From positions 15,156,471 through 15,220,470 of the forward strand of contig JABAKD010000020.1 in assembly GCA_012845835.1 (NCBI GenBank): DNA of 64,000 nt, given 5' to 3'. Positions within the stretch are counted from its first letter, which is position 1. The number at the start of each line of letters is the position of its first letter. Positions 23,501 through 37,200 of the stretch are shown here, piece by piece. Both the position numbers and the translations under genes were made by a program. The DNA comes from Undaria pinnatifida. Taxonomy: Eukaryota; Sar; Phaeophyceae; Laminariales; Alariaceae. The notes under the pieces were generated by a model. It was not told the DNA's origin and did not search any database. It worked only from the letters and a program-made list of their open reading frames with translations.

Positions 23501-26500
23501 GTTTCACTAGTTCTCTCTGTTACGGATCACATAATGTACGTATTAGATTGGACGAGGCGGCAGAGGGAGTCCTCACCCGTGGATGCCCCATTCGTGCTGA
23601 GGGAGTCCCTAATCGGGGTGCCCTCAGCGCGGCAGCATTGCCCGGAAATTATCGCAATTACTATAAAAATAATATATATATATATTAACAATGACAAGGT
23701 ATTGAAATACCCAATGTAGGGCGGGTGGAATGGTCTTAAGTTTTGCGCCCCTTCCTCGTGTCTTGTCGACTTTTCTCCCCGAGCTCAGTACGGCTGATCG
23801 TATCTGATAGACATTTCAACTCCCTCTTATTAAAACACGTGTTTTCAACCTTCGGTCTAAACTTTTGATCCACCTGATTGGTAGGGATGCTAGTGATGCA
23901 GTTCTCTCGGTTACGGATCATTCCATGCAGGTATTGGATCGGATTTGGCCTTGGGTGATCCCACTCAAGCTCCTTAGACCCTTACGGGCCATTGGTCAGG
24001 AGCCATGGTACTTCCGCAACAGAAACTTTCGCTACTTGCAGTAATATTTTCGTGAACATGCGGCAAAGTCTTTCGCGAACTCCGGTGACAACGGTAGTAG
24101 TATATGGGCCCCCCAACACGAAACATCTAACACGAGACAGGCTTGAAATTTGAGAGTGACACCGACGAGGAACCTGGAACACAGACTATCATACACCTGG
24201 TAGGGTAAAGTGTAGTGGTCACCGCTGAGCACGATTTCTCAATCCAAATTTATTAGTATCCCCCCAAACGGGAGCTTGGTGATCACACTTTTAATTAGGT
24301 AAATTGACCTTTGGTACTGTATTTGAGGGGTCTATACTCTATCGTTGCTGAATTGCAACCATATTTCTACACCAAACCTGTTCATGGCGTATCCTTTGAT
24401 GTTCTAACGTGCAAAACAGTGGATCGCAACGCGACGGAGCGAACAGGAGGCTACATGTCCGCCCTGGATGGGCTGGTCATTACGGGGATGATAATTCAGC
24501 ACGCCTTGAGCGAATGTGTCCGCCTTCGCCGTGAGTCTACACATTTACGGTTCAGGTTCCAAAATCACGGGGGAAGTTGAATTTGAAGGAAAAAAGGCTT
24601 GACTAGCTATTAAATAGTGAATAAAACAACATCGATTAAGGAGATGGTTTAAGCCGACGCAACCCATGGCCGACGGCCAATACACTACTCGCTATAGGCG
24701 TGACGAACCCGCTTTCCGCGCTGTGGCTTCCGCAGGGCGCCCCGCTCCTGCCCGTAGCATCTTCGCGCATGTTCTGCCGGTTTAGATCCAGAGAATCAGT
24801 CACAGCCAAGCATGATGTCAGAGACGATGTGTCATCCTTTGGAAACCAGATTTTCGGCATACCGAGCCTGCACTACGGTTTGCTTACTGAAATGAATTCT
24901 AAACCCCAAGGCGCAGGCTCAGATGCAAATCCCACCCCACCGTGCTCCCCGCCATACGCGTACACGCCCTCTGGTGTGTATATCGTCGCCCTTAGACTTT
25001 GTTACGTATGCAGAAATTTACGACAACATCATCCAGGACTGCGGTATGGAAGACTACATATTTTCAGGAGATGGCGAGAACGGAGAGGGGATATGTGAGA
25101 AAGACGACTGTGATGTGTCGCGCAGTAATGGTAGTGAAGTGTCAACGCGAGGGGTGCGAAATGTATATTATAAAGTAGCGTCTCTTGGATTACGAACTTT
25201 TCTTGAGATTCATATATACGCACCTAGCTGATGCGCCGTCACCATGCACACGGGGTATAATATGATATATTTAATATTAAACTCAGAGTAATCGTGTGTG
25301 GTAACCCCACATCAACTAGACGAGTGTGGACCTCAAAATCCGTACTCCAACACGTCCCCTTGATGATAAGTGTCCGCGACTAGAAAAATATTCACGATGT
25401 TGAAACCTGACACTCAGAGAAACCATGTACGAACAGAGCTAAAAATGTTCCCACGAATGTGTATGGATGGCGGCAGCACGGGTACAGTTATATTACCAAC
25501 TAGCACCACGAGCAGCCTATGTGACACGTCTACGCCCGTATTTTCGCCGCTCGTACACGGATCTAGATATGTTTTTCTATTTATATTTTTGACTCTCTGA
25601 GCGCCAGGTTCCAACATCGTATTTTTTCTTCTAGCGACCGACTACTAATCAACGGGGCAGGTTGGGTCAGGGACGTTGAGGTTTACACGTATCTGATGGA
25701 TATGCAGTCACTATGCACGAGTGCACGGAGAATCATTGTTCGGGTATCGGACAACTGAACCTCCAGGAACAACGTCCTCCAAACGTGCAGTATTGAAATG
25801 TGCTGAAATCATGTGCATAAACGCGATAGACATGGCATTTTTGCAACGATTGCGCTTGAGCCCGTGGACAAGGCGGTGACGGCAATATTACCTTGATTAA
25901 CATCTGCCATACTCGGAACGACAAGCATAGAAGACACGTTTGTTGGCGTTAGCCGAGTTCGCATGTTCGACGTATCTCACAACATACGCGGTTTGCGTTC
26001 AGGTGAAGATTTGTTCATGGACGAATTAACGCGCAAGTTTACCGCGACTCTCGCTTCTATGGGCAACCTCAGCCGTAGAGAGGTTGGTGCGTTACATTCT
26101 CCGTTTCTGTGGAATACTCAACACGCTTTTCTGTCAAAGGCTTGGTTAGAGGCAACACTGGTTTCTCGCCCAATGCTTGCAGCACATGACGTTGGAACAC
26201 GTTTTGCCTCGGCTGACTTACCTCGATACTTCTTCAGACATTGGAACCGCACTCGCACAGTGGGGCGAGGAAAAAAACTTCTCGGGAGGCGAAGATATAT
26301 GCCTCGGAAACATTGTCAGGGATAACGAAATCACGACCAATGTGAGGAAATATTGTCGTCCCCGCATGCGTGAACAACGTAGTCGCATGAGTAAACCATA
26401 ATATTCTGGTGTGGGACCCACTCAGCCCCGGTACGTTTATTTCTCATCCTACCGTGAGGCGCTCCGTTACCTCTTCTCGTCTCAGTGTTGGCAAGACAAC

Positions 26501-29500
26501 TTTCTCACGAGGGTTTACATGCTCACTCCCCTCGCGATGCATGCAGCAATAGGGGTAGCCCTTGTTTGCTGAATCAAGTATTTCTGGCTGATGAGGTGCC
26601 TCAATTCAGGAGCTACCTAATAACGTTTAAATCCCGCTAGTGTAAAAATATATAAACGAGTTACACAGCCCAGTGCCATGATAGAGGTAGACTCTGCTTT
26701 TTCTGAGGCTGCATACGTGACGATGAAGCTCTATACCCCGCCCAAAAACCGATTACGGAGAAAAACTGAAAATGCACCCGTGTATTAATAGTAAAACACA
26801 ATGGTATTCCAACGAAATGTGATAGTTCTCGAGTTAAGGAGGTCTCTTTAGTTAGAAACCTTTTAGACAAAAAGCTCTACCTCTATTGTATCACATATCC
26901 ACCACCAACGCCATCGTATTGTTCATGGGGTTGCGCTTGCTAATTTCCTCAACGCTTGATGGTTGGGCAAGGCAGAGAGCTCCTCAAGCGATGAGCATCA
27001 TAATATGAAGGTGCTTCCTCGACCGTAACACGCGCCCCCGACCGGATCTGAACCGCCCATCATTTTACGTGAGTGTTGATCAGGGAAACGAAGGCGTGGA
27101 CGTGAAAGAAGGCTGCCTGGACACGGTCATCGAGAACAACAACATCTCCATGCAGCGCGATGAAAACGCGGGAGGTATGCTCCATGCCCAATGTTGTTCC
27201 GTGCTTCGAACTAAAACGTTGGACCTGTCTGCCATGGAATGCGCAACAAAATGTAAAAAACGCATCGTAGACAGTCGTTGCTTTTCTTGAGCACGGCGTC
27301 ACAACGTATTTGCGTACTTGGTGGTGTACGTATAACTGACTATTGACTTTCCTTTACAGCGTGAGAGAGTTATGGGCTGTGACTCTGGAGAGCATGCTGT
27401 AGCAAAAAGACACACGGCGGCCACACAAATCGGAGCCTTGTCTCGGCGACTTCATACACCCACCGGTGAAAATACGCATACGTATGCACTAAAAGCAATC
27501 ACCGCAATGACAAGTGAAACAACTACCCTTGATGTGCACAACCACGCAAGAGCCAGCCCCACGAAAAAAAAAACGCTTTGGATGTCTGGAGCCAAGATTG
27601 TGAGGCCCATCAGCGCGTGCACGGATTTTGACAAGAAGGGGATGGGTTGGACTTGAATCAAGCCGCGAATAACAGAACGTAAAGAACCGTTTATTCATAC
27701 AGCTACGACCGTCCTCCGACGCAACTGTTGCTTTCGTGAGAACGAGCGCCTAAAACAATACGTCTTTCTTAGGTTAGCTACGCTGTCGGACGGGAGGAGT
27801 CGCCTGCTTCTTAAGCCTTCCCTCAAACAGTGGCAGCATGTGAGGAGCCGCAAGTGCGTAACAGCACTAAGTGTGATGCAGTCCGGGTGAAATCTACTGC
27901 TCTTCCTGCTCAATGCACTTGCCACGAAAATATATGATAGGATTTACCTGCACCGGTGAAACGGCTGGATCGCGGTTGCGGCATTGCTTTGCACAACCAA
28001 ATAACGAATGCTGCCCGCTCGCCATCATATTGTGTGAACCGGACGCGACAGGTATCTCCAGCCATGCAGACAATACCACTATTACGGGGAACCTAATTAT
28101 ACATGCAGAAGGCGCGGGGGTACGCGTTGGGACAACGAAAGCCGACGAGACCGGCCATTTTCACGGCATCAACAACACGGTGGGTTTAGTCAAGGATAGC
28201 TGCAGTTTGAAGGCATGCCAACGGAACTATTGTATGACTCAGTGAGGTTGAAGCAACACCCTTGAGAGATTCTTTACCGTGTAACCGTACACACGTTTTG
28301 TTACCGACGAATGATATAGCAACTCTTGGTCCCTTTCAAATCAAGTTTGAATCTCAAAATTTGGGAGATATTCTCCACGAAAACTGAAATTTCAGAAGCG
28401 AGACCGGGGAACCAAAGACCGCACCTGTCACGTTTTCGGACGTTGTGGAGAGGCAAGCTAGGACGAGTTTACGCCAAGGAACTTACTGCGGGAGAATGAT
28501 ATGAATAGATCAGATGTATACTTCGGAGTATTATATAGGCAAGAAGAGCAAAAACACGGGCACATCATGAGGCATGAAAGATCACCGGAAGAACCAGGCC
28601 AGAATTTCTACGTGTTCCCCCGCATCGCTACACGAATATCTCGAGCACCGAGAACAAAAACAGCAGCCTCCCTACTTGGTGAATGAGAAATAAGTACCCC
28701 TTATAGCGTCTGAAAAATAAAATGACCAAAGCCAACAACAAGGAAGCATACTCATTGCTTCTGCATTGAAATGCCCGTGCAACCGTTTTCCTCTTTGTCG
28801 GTTCAGCCTATAAACTCTATCCAATGAAGCTTTCGCAGCTTAAAGCGTATACGGTGCGTTATCGTGACAGCCGGTGTACTCTTTTCGTGTTCATCTTGTC
28901 GTTTCACACGTACAGATGCCCACAAAACCATGCGCAGTTAAAAGTCGAGGCAAACGGTGTCTTCTTTCACTGTCGGCTTTTAAATCCTAACAGAGAATAG
29001 GCAAAGAGTATGCTGCGAAGTGCAGTTCGGCCAGTGCCCTCTTTCACTGTTCGTCCTATCAATTCGAACATAACCTCATGTCACACCAGGATCTCCAATT
29101 CAAGAACCGTACATGATGGAATTGAGGCTAGAGAGTTGAGCGTAAGACTGATTTAGATTCGCGGGTGCGAGATACGATGGGTGAATGTTAGTTAAAAAGC
29201 GCTATCCACTGGACCACTAAGTCGCGCGACATAGTAGTCTAGTAGATAGCACTGTATAGCTAACTGAAAATGGGTTTTCGGGTTCGTTGAATACCACCGA
29301 CTTTAGCCAATTTCGAAGCATCTCACCCGTCGCCACAAACCGTGGGTAGGATTCAACGAACCCGAAAAACCAATTTATGTTAGTTATATGGCGCTATCCA
29401 CTAGCCCACTCAGTCACGTGACCGAGTGGGCTAGTGGATAGAGCTACATACATAGAACTATATGTAATGATTCTTATTTTTGAGGGGACAGGGATTTGGT

Positions 29501-31080
29501 CTTGAGTTTTTTTCATCTCGGCCTTATTATGGGATTCTCGAAACTGGAATTTCTCGGTCAAATCGCTTCGTTCGAGCGCTGGCTTCGGAGGGCGGCTCAA
29601 ACGCCCCACGCTCTGCCTTATCTGTTCCGCACCTGGCCGAGATTGGGTATGTGGGCTGAGCGAGACAAGCGAGAAGTGCTAATTTTTTTTTGGTATTTTG
29701 GGCGATATACGCCCGGGCTATTCTTGGATCTTGGCATATAGACTATATGCAGAGCTTGAACGAAAAAAACATGGGAGATCATTTATATCCAAGTTGGCAT
29801 CATTTCCAAATTGGCTTCTTATTTCGTCCCCACAATAGTTTTTTCATGGTCACACCTCGAAGCGTTTGGCCTAATACCGTACCTGCTGTGTCGTTGCTTT
29901 TCGATGCCGGACTTAATGGTCAAATTCCTTTGTTCGAGCGTTGTCTTCGAGGGGGGGCGTTCCCTACCCAACGACATCATTACACCCGGTGTCCGTGCTG
30001 ATCTTCATCCTAGGGAGATACAACTTATTATTATGTGGTCACAGACTATGAGACAGAGTAAACCAAACAATCGCAATTACTCAAGGTAAAAAGCAAGTGA
30101 AATGCTAGCGTACTGGGCAGAAGAACGCAACAAAACAGGCCAGACCATGAAACCATGACAATATACACAACGAACGGAGTCGATTTTAAAATCGCAGTAC
30201 GAGGAACAACGTTTTGGCAGTCTTTTTCGTCGCCGTGCCAAAGAGTCGTTCCGTGTATACTTGTCCACACTCCACGATCCATCATTCAGGACCGCACAAT
30301 AAATATCCTACGCTAATGCCATGCATATTTATCCCCTCAAACAAACAAACGTGGATGCAGTTCTAAAGGTAAGTGTGCTTTTCAAGCAAGTGTTTCGAAC
30401 GCTTTGTTGTGTGGTTGCAAGAATTGCGCTGGCTACTGACCGTTGTTGTTGCTGGTCAATACGTCGTGTGGGCTAGCAATTGATGATATTAATAGTACTC
30501 CGTATTTAATAACACCTGGTATGATACCGGTATCTAGTCTAGGGATCTCCTTGAAAATGTCACCCCGTTCGATAGGAATTAACTAATGATACAAAGTTAT
30601 AGGGATGTTCTGGACAATATATCATGTACGCCACAGAAATCGACGATATAGCAGTATCATAAAAAATACGGATCTTCTTGACGAATATCTCGTGTGCGTT
30701 AGTAATCGGCGATTCAGCAGTAAGAGTGAAACGATAGGAATCTTCTTGTGTTACGGTGTATTGGGCCTCCCACACCCGCTGATGACCCTGGCATGTACGC
30801 AGTGGGCAACTCCCCTTCCCAGCCCAACGCTTCTTGATGTATGCATACTTCTCGCGGAGTGCCTAATTATGCTCGGGCAGTTTGACCTGCAGCGTAGCAC
30901 CGCTGTCCTCCCTGTAGTACCGGTACAAGCATGTATGTGTATCTCGTGACTTACGGCTCTCTTCGAGGTGCTGCTGCTGCTGTTTATTATAAAAATTAAA
31001 ATACACTCCAGCTGTGAGATCGATTTATGTCTGATACAATACGACAGCAACTTTTCAGACAAGCTGCATCAAGTTGTTGT

Positions 31081-31131
<51 letters not shown>

Positions 31132-31132
31132 C

Positions 31133-31167
<35 letters not shown>

Positions 31168-31179
31168 TGTTGTTGTTGC

Positions 31180-31210
<31 letters not shown>

Positions 31211-34200
31211 CTCACACTTTTAACGCGCATACTTGAGTCTTTTTTTTTTTTGTAGTCCGTGGTCACAGAACAGGCTCCAGTTATACTCTGGAGTGGAGGA
31301 ATACCCCGGGGAAACACAAAAAAAACACAAAAGTGGTACACGCATAATCTATATCATAGCTGACGCAATTCATGCCTCCGCCAGGAAAACATAAAAAGCG
31401 AAATCGAGAGTCAGCCCACGATGTGCCAGGTCTATACTGCTACATTCGTCGCAATACTCGCGCCTGAAAAAACCGACTACACCGCTTGCCACCCAGAAAA
31501 TACTACCACGATGTATATATTACACGTGGTACCTATCACTAAGCATACGCACGTTAGACGCAAGTCAATTGGAGAAAAGAAAAGAAAACAAAATACAGAG
31601 AAGGAAGGAAAGAGGTATTCCGATTGGCCCAATAAGCGAATGGAATCGGGATTTTCAGAGTTTTTTTTCGGTGCTCTATAAGCGCCAAAGAGGTGATTAT
31701 TCGGGCAGCAAGCATTCAATGATTATCCGATCAACATGCCAGCGAGTCAAATACCCCCTGTTTGGGCCTCATTTCAGGCTTTTGTCCACGGTAGGCTATT
31801 ATTATGCTCGAGTCGTGCCAGTCTTAGTCCCACCTTATATCATGTCGTTTTTTTGTCTACCCCCCATTTTGTTTGAGATTAATTGTGCCTGTGACCGGGG
31901 GGCCCTGAATCCTGCGTACAACTGGCTCTAATTCGTCCATTTATATTGCGTTTGGTACTGTTGTTGCCGTTCAAGTGTTTATCATCCTCCTTTTGAGCGT
32001 GCTTGCTCGGCACGCCAACCTGATATAGGCTCACAATCGTTTTTTTGTGCGACTTATCATGCATCATATAACTCGGTGAATTGCGCTCGCATTGCGAATG
32101 TTTGCCGTGTGCGAGAAGTATGCGAGAAAACCCGAGTCGGTCGAAGTATTTGTGAGCTTGTTGGATCAAAGCCTACCAGTCAATCACGAGTAATAAGCCA
32201 ATGGATTCGGGGTTGACACGCCGGGCGGGGACGGGCGATCATCGTCATAGTTCCCGCGTTGTTGGAGCTGTAGAGATTCGGAGGATTCTGAACCGGGGAT
32301 GGGGCCTTGTCTCCCCCGTGAGCGACGGAACTGCCCCCCGTTGGTTGGTGAGCCTCTATCATCCTCCTAGAGTGGGGCGGCGCTGTGAAGCTCGAACCAA
32401 TCAGCGATTCTTGCCAATGAAACTGGGGTTTTCACATCGTGGGGGGCGGTGTCGACCCGAGAGAACTCGGTTTTCTTCCCCGGTTTGTCTCATTTTAAGA
32501 TATATATATGGAATGAGCCCTGGACCGGGGACGGGACACTATCGTCCCCGGGTGGAGCTAGCTCTAAAACACACCAAATCCAGCCAATCAGAAATCGGTT
32601 GGTCGGTGGGGTTGGGGATTTCCACACTGTGCAGGGAGACACGTGGTGCAATATCCGTGTTCGTTCCCGGGTTGTCGGAGTTGTATATTACAAAAATATA
32701 AATACACTCCAGCTGTGAGATCGACAATTTTGTCAAAACTCATCTTTGCAAGCTGTGTGTGATACTCCGATCGCGCGTATTACGCGTTGTGTGTCCTCAT
32801 TAAGGATATAGGTCGGCGATACTACAGTGTAGCTATCGGGTCAACAGGGTGATGTTAGTCGGTCTGTGCGCGGAAAATATAAATCCCGTTTTTGAGGGGG
32901 ACAAAATCTGACAGCTGTGGAAGGCAATGTATGTAGATGGGTTATGATTATTCTGGGAATGAACCCTATCGTCCCCAGATGACGGTTACTTTATGTACGA
33001 TCCCCGGCCAATGAGCGACCAGCGATCAGAGAAAAAGGCCACACCAAGTATTATATACCAGGTATGTTTTTGTTTTCGTATAAACACTCGATCGAGCCTG
33101 AAATTCGTAACTGCCAAATTCTTTTTTCATTGCTGTCCCGTATACTAGAAAAATTACCTCTACCAGATGAGAGTGGTCTACAGCAACGAGTAGCACCATT
33201 ATTATAATAGCATTCGAGGTATTGAATGACGAAGGTAGCGACACCGTGTTTCACGCCTAGAATACCGTCAGCAAGTCTCTCCACGATCACCATACACTCA
33301 GACATAGACACAGTCGGTCTGCGAGCCTCGGATCTATATACTCTATATATATATGTATATGATATCATGCATGCAGCAGAAGCTGGCTCAGTGCGCGCCT
33401 GTCAGCGCCTACGTAGAGAACATGCAGCAAACATGCGGCGACCCCCTTGCTGGCCCTGGATGCTTGGTTGAGTCAAAACGTCAATAAACGCACTCGAAAC
33501 GTCTCTTCGTGGCCAGACTAGAGGGTCAGTCTGCGTGGGCTCGGATTTATCCGATCGAAACATATGAAGCTCGGAATCGGATTCACGCAAGAAACGGAGA
33601 AGCGGAGGAAACGACACAAGAAGTAAGTAGTTCACTTTTAGTCTATATCAACCTCTTGGCATTGCGTTACATTCTACACGCGTAGACTATGTGTTCTGTG
33701 GTAACGGTTTTACTCTATCGAATATTGAATCAAACAAGTTGAAGTGTTGCCCTGCCCTACCCAGAGCATGGGTGCCGGTGAATGCCGGCACCCATGCGTA
33801 GCCCTTGTACATAACGAACAATGAACAACTACTTTCACCTTAGCCATATTTTGCGTTTGGTCGCCCAAAACTCTTTAGGATACAAATTCGGCATGTTCAC
33901 ATATTATACCAGATAGGCTATAGGCTACTGGACGATAGGCTACTGGACGATAGGCTACTGGACGATAGGCTACTGGACGCGTGCTACCTGAAATGGTCTC
34001 TGAACGACTGGGCTCCTTCACCCAAAATCGTCGGGACTCGGCCATTCATTTCGCATGATTCTCGTTGTATACCCTAGGCCATGGGGCTTTTCATCCGGCC
34101 CGCAGTTTATATTTTTCCAAATCAGTTGTTGGGGTAGGTCCTAAGCTCCTAAATTGAGGGGGAGTATTAGAAAAAAACAATGGTTGGTGCACCTCTATCG

Positions 34201-37200
34201 TAGCACAGGTCACCGAAACTGTATAATAATACGATAATATGGTTAAAGTTGGTATGCAACACCAGAGCGCAGTAAAAACGTCGCAAGCATGGTTGAAGTT
34301 TGCGTTTCACACGTTTTTTCCGCCGGCGCCTGCGCGTACACTGCTTTTTCGAAGTTTAATTGAAACCCAGTTCGATGAACAATTGTTTCGCTTTGCAAGA
34401 AGAGGCGTTTTGATAAATATCTTCTCCGTACCTCGGAGCATGTGTGCGGGCGAATGCCGGTGCGCGTACGGAGCTGGACGAGAACATAGACACTGCTGTT
34501 TGCGAGCCAAAACAAGACACGATGTTTGTGCTTACTTTACGTATGGAATCATTAGTTCAACCCTTACACAGTACTGTAAAAACACCCCAACCGATTCCAA
34601 GTGTCGTGTGCCTGCAAACGTAGGTAGGTGGAGTCCTAAATAAAGAGGTATATTTTGGTCAAAATACGTACAACCAACTTCATTTTTCCAACACTTGGCA
34701 CTGTTACCATTGATTGGCTCCATGATTTCATACGCCCAAACAATAATAAATATCTCCCAAATAACCCCTCAGCCCCTTCTCCTTTACTCGGACCATGTGT
34801 ATTGGCGAATGCTACCCCACGGGGAGCCTTGTACATGAACACGGCAGTATCAGGTCCAATTTTATCCCGGTATATGCATAGCCCATATACGTTTCCAAAA
34901 CCGTCACATTTATCCCCTTTCAAGAATGTATAGTTTCCACGCACAGATTGAGCTGCCCCACACGCCCCGCCCCCGCCCCAACCCCCCCCCCATGATAAAC
35001 TGGCGCATTTTTTTTTTCTTTTTTTTCTTTTCCATAAACAAACGTCAGATTTATCCCCTTGAAGGATTTATAGTTTCCACGCACAAATTGAGCTGCCCCG
35101 CCTGTCCCCCGTCCCTCCCCACCAACCCCGCTCCCTTTTGGTCAAAACCAGGCCCCCACGTGCTTCAAAACTCCGCCCTCCCCTCACCGGTTATTCGACT
35201 TACAGGATTCACTTGATACACGGATGCATTTCTTTCTACAGCTGCCAGATTTTGTCCCCCTCAGAAACGAGTTTTATAGTTTCCGCGCACAGACTGACTA
35301 ACATCACCTTGTTGACCCTGATAGCTACACTGTAGTTGCAAGGGGAGTCGCCGACCTATATCCTTAATGAGGACACACAACCTGTAATACGCGCGATCTG
35401 AGTATCACACACAGCTTTCAAAGATGAGTTTCGACGAAATCTTCGATCTCACAGCTAGCTGGAGTGTATTTTCATTTTTTATAATATACCGAAGAACATA
35501 TAAAGGGCAAGGGTCCCATGCAGGCACTCGACTTTTTTCGTGATGTATGGCTTCCCGTCGCCCTAAATTTTTTTTTCTGACCATCGTTGACCACCTGACA
35601 ATGCGTTGTGTGGATGTCAGTGGCATGGATTACTTCGCAGAACACGTAGTACGCGGCTTCCTCTCTCCCCAGTGCGGGTTTTCAGGCAACCCTATTCCCG
35701 AAAACTTTTTTTAAGCCTTCTTCAGGCATGCGTTATCCGTTATGCTACCGGCTAAATAATGCGACACTATTTTCAAGTATTTTGTCTCCCAAAACGTAGA
35801 TGCACATCTAAAGGCGTTAAAGGCTGGGGCCTACACTGAACTTTATTACATAGATCGACCAGTATAAATGTCCACCCAACCCCTTCAACCAACCGGACAA
35901 CAATTTGCAGGTGACCGGCAACATCATGGTAGACTGTTTTGCCTACGGTGTCAAAATTATGTCAGATCCACAAGGGGATGTCTGCGGGAATTACGTCGAG
36001 CTGCGCGCAGAAGACACCGAAGATACGTTGGGTTTACAACCTGAGCAGGCAAGAAAAGCGCATCCAACTCTACAATGGGCCTGTGAAGTTTTATGAAGGG
36101 AGGCGGGGTGACGGCCATGTGAATGTAGTTCCAATGGGACACGGGCGAGAAAGAAAGCACCTAATGATGAACGTTTAAAAACCTTTCCTCACGGTTTTCT
36201 TCTTCCCAAAATGTTTACGAGCGATGGATGTTGAGGCTTATTGTTCACACTGCCAATGGGCACAAATACAGTTATAAACAATGGTATATCTCTCTCGACC
36301 GTTGCCGCCATAATATATCCTACAACAGAGGGGGTGGATATTACAGAGCATACGATAGCACCCGACAAATTTCTTCACCCTACCCCCCGCGAAATGAAGC
36401 GTGTCATGCTAGGCTAATACGGCTCGACACTGAAAATGATCCCCGACTCCCCGCTCCCACACATTCGTCTCATTCTACCGTTGCCACCGCCCTCCGACAT
36501 ATGTTTTGCAGTACAAGTACGCTGGGGGCACGTATGGCGCCGGCTACAAACCGTTTGAGGCATGCAACGCCACTCTGGGTGTGACCTCCGCCCCCACCCC
36601 GGCTCCATCAAACACGCCCGGTGCGGTGTACCTGGGGTGTTTCACGGATGTAAAGTTCGATCGCACAATGGATTTCTTGTACAACAACAAAAATTCACTG
36701 ACAAATGAGGTGAATAAAGCGACTCGTCTCCTTCTTGTTCTTTCTCTCTATCTAAGCGAGATTTCAAGGGGAAAGGGGGGTTGAGCTAGTTTGTAGGTGC
36801 TGTCAGCCTGTCAAGGAGTAGTCATCTTCTTGCCTGGAAATCGGATGTCCAACGAAGTTATGCCCCGTAGATCAGGTTTCTTTTTTTTTTTTCAAGGGGC
36901 CGCTGCTCTTCTTTACACGTTGACCTGGTTGTGGTGTTTTTTTCGCGCCTGCCTGAAGAACAAGGTCACGGCATTACGGTATTACAGTATTCTATAGTAT
37001 GTTACCCCCAGTTTTCCCGCCAGGTTTAGGCCACTCGTGCGCGTGGCTCAATAGCTCACTCAAAACAGGAGCTTTACAATGTGTTTAGGCCAAACACTAA
37101 CAACACCTGCATTGCGGTGAACACCGCGAAACGGAAAACCACATGCAAACGTAGGCTGTTGCTGAGAACGCAGTGACCCCCCTACAGCATCCTTATCTTT

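Larger units (their letters stand above)
28180..35910 (+). other. Intron 9 (7.7 kb), repeat nest
   Basis: The longest intron. It contains tRNA-like SINE pieces with a perfect-looking hairpin (29160-29460), a copy of a sequence also found in the 61-62 kb inverted repeat (about 29978-30060), a TTG microsatellite (31073-31212), degenerate repeats around 32220-32640, a reverse MSFDEIF element (32690-32905), a 15-bp tandem (33920-33979), a MITE-like copy (33991-34212) and a forward MSFDEIF element (34890-35490). Confidence 0.8.

Noticed and set aside
25963-26325. 120-codon plus frame overlapping exon 7
   Set aside because: It reads exon 7 in the wrong register, whereas the spliced frame gives a continuous beta-helix coil.
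30968-31341. Long poly-Val, poly-Cys and poly-Thr open frames
   Set aside because: They are three readings of one TTG microsatellite with no protein-like flanks.
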